Source of the DNA: Candidatus Hydrogenedentota bacterium
GTDB taxonomy: Bacteria; Hydrogenedentota; Hydrogenedentia; Hydrogenedentales; JAEUWI01
Direction of reading: 5' to 3'
DNA: 64,000 bases
NCBI GenBank assembly: GCA_016791475.1
Contig: JAEUWI010000039.1
Coordinates: 1 to 64,000, forward strand
The notes beneath the pieces were generated by a model. It ran no database searches, had not been told where the DNA came from, and was given only the letters and a program-made list of their open reading frames with translations. The translations under genes and the position numbers were made by a program. This document shows, in pieces, positions 59,559 through 64,000 of this stretch. How positions within the stretch are numbered: the stretch's first letter is position 1; each line of letters begins with the position of its first letter.

Positions 59559-59599
59559 TTCGGGATTGCCCCGCGTTCTTAAAAGCGGGGGACGGTCCC
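59559..59599 (+). repeat. Palindromic intergenic repeat R1, copy 2 (copy 1 at 23069-23108)
   Basis: Shares TTCGGGAT, CCCGCGTT, AAAGCGGG and GACGGTCCC in order and spacing with copy 1. A CCCCGC/GCGGGG stem forms around TTCTTAAAA-like sequence. Its right end runs into the inverted-repeat element below. Confidence 0.65.
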
Positions 59600-59896
59600 G
59601 AATGGCACTAACTTAAGGGTTTCCGAGCAGAAAAAGGATTCCAAGGGTGCCACCCACACGCGGGCCGCCTCAGGCGGCCATCAGCTTGTGGGTGATGGGA
59701 CATCGGCTTTGCCTGGCCACTCATGAATACCAGCTCGGCGGCTGCTTTTTCGTTGCCTCGCGACGAACTTGGCTCGCTTGTAGGCGCCGCACCCATAAAC
59801 TCCGTCGCAAGCTCCTCCGTGTATGGGGGGCACCCGCCGTTGGCCTCGATTGTTCAAGGTCAATCCCGTGAAGTTAGTGCCATTCGGGACGGTCCC
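59590..59896. mobile_element. MITE-like element with 25-bp terminal inverted repeats
   Basis: The left end (59590-59614, GGACGGTCCCGAATGGCACT...) and right end (59872-59896) are inverted copies over 25 nt with one mismatch, at the centre of the GGAC-n-GTCC palindrome. The 257-nt interior has no coding frame. It contains a strong hairpin CACCCACA...TGTGGGTG around GGCCGCC-TCA-GGCGGCC (near 59648-59694). A non-autonomous element or large REP/BIME-type unit fits. No transposase is in the window, so mobility is inferred. Confidence 0.6.
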
Positions 59897-60014
59897 GCAC
59901 GTTGGGCGGTTCAACAGGGTTGCAGGGGCCTTGAGGCCCGAGGTTCAATTTGTCGTCTTGAGTCATCCTTCGTGCAGGACAGTCCCCTCGGCGACGCGTT
60001 CCTTGTAGCCCCCT

Positions 60015-61472
60015 CTACACCAGCAACTTGTGCTGAACGTGCCCGGCGACGTCGGTGAGGCGGAAATCGCGGCCCTGGAATCGGTAGGTGAGGCGTTCAT
60101 GATTGATGCCGAGGAGGTGGAGGATGGTGGCCTGGACATCGTGGACGTGGACGGGATCCGCAACGGGAGAAAACCCGAGTTCGTCGGTTTCGCCGAGGGT
60201 GAATCCGGCCTTGACGCCGCCGCCGGCCATCCACATGGTGGCGCACTCGATATGGTGATTTCGACCAACGGTGTCGCGCACTTCTCCCATGGGGGTGCGT
60301 CCGAATTCGCCACCCCAGATGACCAGGGTGTCTTCGAGCAGGCCACGTTGCTTCAGATCGAGCACCAGGGCGGCAGAGGCCTGGTCGACATCCCGGCAGA
60401 CTTCATCCAGATGGGTGCTCAGATTCTCCGTATTACCGCCGTGGTGATCCCAGTTGGTGTGATAGAGCTGGACGAAGCGCACGCCCCGCTCGACCATGCG
60501 GCGGGCAAGGAGGCAGTTCATGGCGTAGGAAGGCTTGCCGGGCGTCGCGCCGTAGAGGTCCAGGGTGGCCTGGCTCTCCTGGGAGAGGTCCATGAGCTCC
60601 GGTCCGCTGCTCTGCATGCGATAGGCCATTTCATAGGCACTGATTCGGGCGGCGATTTCACCATCGCCCGTCACATCGAGACGGGCCCGGTTGAGGGCGT
60701 TCACCGCGTCGATCACCTGCCGTTGCTCACCATCGTTTACGCCCTCGGGACTGCTCAGGTTGAGTACCGGATCGCCCTGGGAGCGGAAGGGCACGCCCTG
60801 ATGGGCGGCGGGAAGGAAGCCGCTTCCCCATAGGGGCTGACCGCCCCGGGGACCGCGCGGACCGGACTGGAGCACGACGAAGCCGGGAAGGTCCTTCGAT
60901 TCGCTGCCGATACCGTAGTTAATCCAGGCGCCCATGCTTGGGCGGCCGAATTGTCCGGAACCGGTGTTCATGAAGACCTTGGCCGGGGCGTGGTTGGGCA
61001 CGTCGGTGGCCACGGTTTTCAGGAAGGCGATGTTGTCCACGATTTTCGCGGTATGTGGAAGGCATTCCGAGACCCATGCGCCGCACTGGCCATGCTGTTT
61101 GAATTCCCGCACGGTGCCCAGCAGTTTCGGCGCACCGTCGTTGCCGAAGGAATCCATGAAGGCGAAGCGTTTACCCTCGATGTAGGACGCGGGTATGGGC
61201 TGGCCGTTGTACTTTTGCAGGGCGGGCTTGTAGTCGAAGAGTTCCAGTTGACTCGGGCCGCCCGCCATGAACATGAAGATGACGTTTTTCGCCTTCGCCG
61301 GGAAATGCCCTTTCCCGCCGAGGACGCCCATGGCGGAATCGGAGGCCGCAGCGGCCTTGTTTTCGCAAAGGAGCGAGCCGAGCGCGATAGAACCGAGGCC
61401 CACGCCGCACTGGCGGAAGAAGTGGCGGCGGGTGACTTCGTGGAGCGATTGATCGGATGGATGCTGGTACAT
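60015..61472 (-). CDS. DUF1501 domain-containing secreted protein (Tat substrate)
   Basis: 485 aa from ATG 61472, 8 nt after the stop of the PSD1 gene; a longer frame to 61502 would overlap it. The N-terminus has a twin-arginine signal, RRHFFRQCGVGLGSIALGSLL. The rest belongs to DUF1501 (sulfatase-like/alkaline phosphatase-like fold): VIFMFMAGGPSQLELFDYKP, NHAPAKVFMNTGSGQFGRPSMGAWINYGIG, HTNWDHHGG, DTLVIWGGEFGRTP and GRNHHIECATMWMAGGGVK, with conserved metal-binding His and Asp. It ends with the usual region FRLTDVAGHVQHKLL. DUF1501 genes are typically paired with a cytochrome-c/DUF1549/DUF1553 gene, as here. The enzymatic role is not established. Confidence 0.93.
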   Translation of the reverse strand: MYQHPSDQSLHEVTRRHFFRQCGVGLGSIALGSLLCENKAAAASDSAMGVLGGKGHFPAKAKNVIFMFMAGGPSQLELFDYKPALQKYNGQPIPASYIEGKRFAFMDSFGNDGAPKLLGTVREFKQHGQCGAWVSECLPHTAKIVDNIAFLKTVATDVPNHAPAKVFMNTGSGQFGRPSMGAWINYGIGSESKDLPGFVVLQSGPRGPRGGQPLWGSGFLPAAHQGVPFRSQGDPVLNLSSPEGVNDGEQRQVIDAVNALNRARLDVTGDGEIAARISAYEMAYRMQSSGPELMDLSQESQATLDLYGATPGKPSYAMNCLLARRMVERGVRFVQLYHTNWDHHGGNTENLSTHLDEVCRDVDQASAALVLDLKQRGLLEDTLVIWGGEFGRTPMGEVRDTVGRNHHIECATMWMAGGGVKAGFTLGETDELGFSPVADPVHVHDVQATILHLLGINHERLTYRFQGRDFRLTDVAGHVQHKLLV

Positions 61473-61479
61473 GGTAAGA

Positions 61480-63879
61480 CTACTCTCGGGTAATGAATTC
61501 ATCGAGGTTCAGCAGGGTGCGCGCCACCATCGTCCAGGCTTTTTCCGGATGCTGCGCCGGGTCGGCTTTGGCGAGCAAGTCGCTCAGAATCGCCTTCTCG
61601 TTCTCCGCGGGCGCACGGCTCAGGCAGACGCGGAAGGCGAAATCGAGCCTCTCGCCGTCGCTGGCCATGGGCGCCTCGGTAATTCGTCGGGCGAGGGCCT
61701 GGGCATGCTCCACGTAAGCCTGATCATTTAGCAACGTAAGGGCCTGAAGGGGCGTGTTGGAGCGGGTGCGCCGGGTGCAGGCGACCAAAGCGTCGGGCGC
61801 GTCGAAAACTACCAGGGATGAATGGGGGGTGGCGCGCCAGAAGTAGGTGTACATGCCTCTTCGGAAGCGGTCCGGGCCGGTGCTCGTTTCCCACACGCGG
61901 TTGTCGCTCTGGCCGAGCTTCATGACGCCATCCGGCAGCGGCGGAAACACGCTGGGGCCACCGATGCGGCGATCCAACTGGGCCGAGGCGGTCAGGGCTG
62001 CGTCGCGGATAAGTTCGGCATCGAGGCGGACGCGATTCTGGCGAGCGAGGAGGTAGTTCCTGGGGTCGATGGTGTCCAGTTCGGGTCGGACCCGGGAAGC
62101 CTGGCGATAGGTGGATGACAGGACAATTTCGCGTATGATCGATTTCATGGACCCTCCCCGCGCGATGAACTGGTTGGCCAGGTAGTCCAGCATTTCGGGA
62201 TGGGTGGGGAGGGCGCCCTGGTAACCGAAGTCGTTTTCCGTCTCGACGATACCGCGCCCGAAGAGGTCCTGCCAGAATCGGTTGACGGTGACCCGTGCGG
62301 TGAGGGGGTTGTTTCGCGCCACGAGCCATTCGGCCAGGTCGAGTCGGGTGGGCGCCGCGGATCCTTCCATGGGGTGGAGCACCGCGGGCGTGGCCGGCGA
62401 GACGATGTCGCCCTTTCGCGTGAAGTCGCCCTGGATAAAGAGATTGGTCACCCGGGGTTCGGTGCGGCGCTCCAGCACCATGGTCTTGTTTACGCCCGAG
62501 ACTTTGGCGTTTTCATCCGCGATGGCCTTTTCAAAGGCTTGAAACTCGGCGTCGGCGGCGAGGAAGCGCTTCTCCAGAAGTCCGCGCTGCTCGGCGGTCC
62601 ACTCGGCAACCGGAAGCGCGAGGGCCGCCTTCTCCTTGAGACCCCAATCCCTGGTCTGTTCTTCCGTCAGGGCTGTGGCCCAGGGACCGATTTTGTCCCG
62701 CAGAGCGGCCTCTTTGTAGGCATCGCGTTGCGGACGAATCGTGTCGATAGCCGCGCGTATCGTCTTCAACTGCTCGGCCTGCTCTGGCGTGGGTAATTCC
62801 AGATCGACCTCGTCGTCGCCGTTGTAAAAGGCGAAGAGCTGGAAATAGTCTTTCTGGTAGATTGGATCGTACTTGTGATCATGGCACTTGGCGCAACCGA
62901 GCGTAAGCCCGAGAAAGACCGACCCCGTGGTGTTCACCCGATCCACGACGGCCTCGATGCGGAACTCTTCCTTGTCGATGCCGCCTTCCTGGTTGATCAT
63001 CGTATTGCGATTGAAGCCCGTGGCCACTTTCTGGGTCGCCGTGGCGTCCGGCAGCAGATCTCCCGCGATCTGTTCGCGCACAAACTGGTCAAAGGGTTTG
63101 TCTTCATTGAAAGCGTTGATGACCCAGTCGCGATAGGGCCAGATCGTGCGTGGGCCGTCGATGCTGTAGCCGTTGGAGTCGGCGTAACGTGCCTGATCCA
63201 GCCAGCGCCTCCCCCACCGCTCTCCGAAGTGGGGCGAGGCCAACAGAGCGTCTACAGCCGCTTCCCAGGCGGTATCGTCCGGGGCGCTGGTGAAGGCCTC
63301 CACTTCTTCGGGGGATGGTGGGATGCCGATGAGGTCGAGATAGAGCCTGCGAATGGCGGTGACGGGGTCGGCCGGTGGCGAAGGCGCAATGCCTTTTGAT
63401 TCGAGGCGCGCCAGCACAAACCGGTCGATAGGGCCTCTCGCCCACTCCGCACCGGTCACGGTCGGCACTTCAGGCCATTCGGGCGGGACAAAGGCCCAGT
63501 GCTTTTCATAGGGGGCACCCTGATCCAACCACAGTCCCAGAATTTCGATCTCGGCTGTCGAGAGCCCCGGCTTTTCCACCGGGGGCATGCGCTCCTCGGG
63601 ATCGGCGCTCGAAACACGGTCAAAAATCGCGCTGCCGTGGCGGCTCGATGAAAACACTTCTTTGAGGCGCTCCGGTGAATCACCCGAATCCGCAGGCGCA
63701 ATGTCGAGCCGCAGATCGCCCTTGCGCTGTTTCGCGTCCGGGCCGTGGCAGGTGAAGCAATGCTGAGAGAGAATCGGCTTGACCTGAGTATTGTAGAAGC
63801 CGCCGTGGGCCAGTGAGGGAGCCAGGCCGACACACGCGGCGAGCAAAAGGGCTTTTCTTGAGAGTGTCACTAATCGCAT
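61480..63879 (-). CDS. PSD1-type protein: cytochrome c-like, DUF1549 and DUF1553 domains
   Basis: 799 aa. A signal peptide (MRLVTLSRKALLLAACVGLAPSLAHG) is followed by a cytochrome-c-like haem site HCFTCHGPDAKQRKG (C-x2-CH) near residue 40. Then DUF1549 (RRLYLDLIGIPPSPEEVEAF, WLDQARYADSNGYSIDG) and, after a linker, DUF1553 with RVTVNRFWQDLFGRGIVETENDFG, HPEMLDYLANQFI and TFRRGMYTYFWRATPH-like ends. This architecture is characteristic of Planctomycetota and a few related phyla. Transcribed just ahead of the DUF1501 gene (8-nt gap), so the two form an operon. It is secreted; polysaccharide or aromatic breakdown has been proposed for the family. Confidence 0.95.
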   Translation of the reverse strand: MRLVTLSRKALLLAACVGLAPSLAHGGFYNTQVKPILSQHCFTCHGPDAKQRKGDLRLDIAPADSGDSPERLKEVFSSSRHGSAIFDRVSSADPEERMPPVEKPGLSTAEIEILGLWLDQGAPYEKHWAFVPPEWPEVPTVTGAEWARGPIDRFVLARLESKGIAPSPPADPVTAIRRLYLDLIGIPPSPEEVEAFTSAPDDTAWEAAVDALLASPHFGERWGRRWLDQARYADSNGYSIDGPRTIWPYRDWVINAFNEDKPFDQFVREQIAGDLLPDATATQKVATGFNRNTMINQEGGIDKEEFRIEAVVDRVNTTGSVFLGLTLGCAKCHDHKYDPIYQKDYFQLFAFYNGDDEVDLELPTPEQAEQLKTIRAAIDTIRPQRDAYKEAALRDKIGPWATALTEEQTRDWGLKEKAALALPVAEWTAEQRGLLEKRFLAADAEFQAFEKAIADENAKVSGVNKTMVLERRTEPRVTNLFIQGDFTRKGDIVSPATPAVLHPMEGSAAPTRLDLAEWLVARNNPLTARVTVNRFWQDLFGRGIVETENDFGYQGALPTHPEMLDYLANQFIARGGSMKSIIREIVLSSTYRQASRVRPELDTIDPRNYLLARQNRVRLDAELIRDAALTASAQLDRRIGGPSVFPPLPDGVMKLGQSDNRVWETSTGPDRFRRGMYTYFWRATPHSSLVVFDAPDALVACTRRTRSNTPLQALTLLNDQAYVEHAQALARRITEAPMASDGERLDFAFRVCLSRAPAENEKAILSDLLAKADPAQHPEKAWTMVARTLLNLDEFITRE

Positions 63880-64000
63880 GGTGCCTGCTCACTTCCTGGG
63901 CATCGTAGACAAGGCTTCCATTGTAGCGAAAGGCGGGCTGTTGTTCACTAACCGCATGTTCCAATTTGGTGCGGTGATCCGAGAGGATGTGAAACACAAT

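Larger units (their letters stand above)
59362..60014. other. Repeat-rich intergenic region
   Basis: About 650 nt with no gene. It holds repeat R1 copy 2 and the MITE-like element described separately. The remaining flanks, about 59362-59558 and 59897-60014, show nothing recognisable. Confidence 0.5.

Overview
The window is GC-rich, gene-dense chromosomal DNA from a Gram-negative-type bacterium. It has a lipobox lipoprotein, an outer-membrane beta-barrel with a C-terminal Phe, and periplasmic signal peptides. The best taxonomic clues are a secreted DUF1501 protein paired with a cytochrome-c-like DUF1549/DUF1553 (PSD1) protein, a DUF4838 protein, a PQQ-type propeller and a bactofilin operon. 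These point to the Planctomycetota/Verrucomicrobiota/Lentisphaerota neighbourhood or Candidatus Hydrogenedentota. I favour Hydrogenedentota, but that is inference from gene families and not a phylogeny.

Layout. 1-7.4 kb: end of a gene, tRNA-Leu(CAA), secreted DUF4838 protein, amidohydrolase, DUF4870 membrane protein, LytM-type lipoprotein, a ThDP enzyme and tRNA-Gly(CCC). 7.4-15.4 kb: a gene-poor AT-richer stretch, an unknown secreted protein, a PQQ-like propeller, a divergent MFS exporter/LysR pair and an exported nitrilase-family hydrolase. 15.4-16.6 kb: a retron, consisting of a reverse transcriptase with the retron-specific NAxxH and VTG motifs and, directly upstream on the same strand, a candidate msr-msd RNA with its own promoter. 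16.6-21.8 kb: a two-helix membrane protein, a response regulator and a large hybrid histidine kinase. 21.9-27 kb: NIF3, MEMO1-like, ExoIII, a cobalamin adenosyltransferase-like protein, a 41-codon ORF and DNA polymerase IV. 27-29.6 kb: amt-glnK. 29.9-36.2 kb: amino acid permease, archaeal-type IMP cyclohydrolase plus adenylosuccinate lyase (last steps of purine synthesis), diacylglycerol-kinase-like enzyme and porin. 36.5-43.8 kb: a 1,104-aa coiled-coil protein, a PAS sensor without a phospho-acceptor His domain, and a translationally coupled GT2/ATP-grasp pair. 43.8-47.4 kb: a MinD-like ATPase/bactofilin/zinc peptidase/secreted-protein operon. 47.5-59.4 kb: methyltransferases, a second large hybrid kinase, dnaE, a CinA-type protein and a lytic transglycosylase. 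59.4-64 kb: a miniature inverted-repeat element, then the DUF1501 and PSD1 genes.

The most notable find is the retron at about 15,437-16,520. A 110-nt candidate RNA has a1/a2 ends, a stem with a UUU loop like the Ec86 (Eco1) msr, and a putative msd fold. A TTGACG-17-TATACT promoter would start transcription exactly at the first base of a1. No known retron effector family lies beside it; the nearest same-strand candidate is an unclassified two-helix Cys-rich membrane protein. Intergenic DNA also carries several small repeat families: heptamer arrays, palindromes and a MITE-like element.
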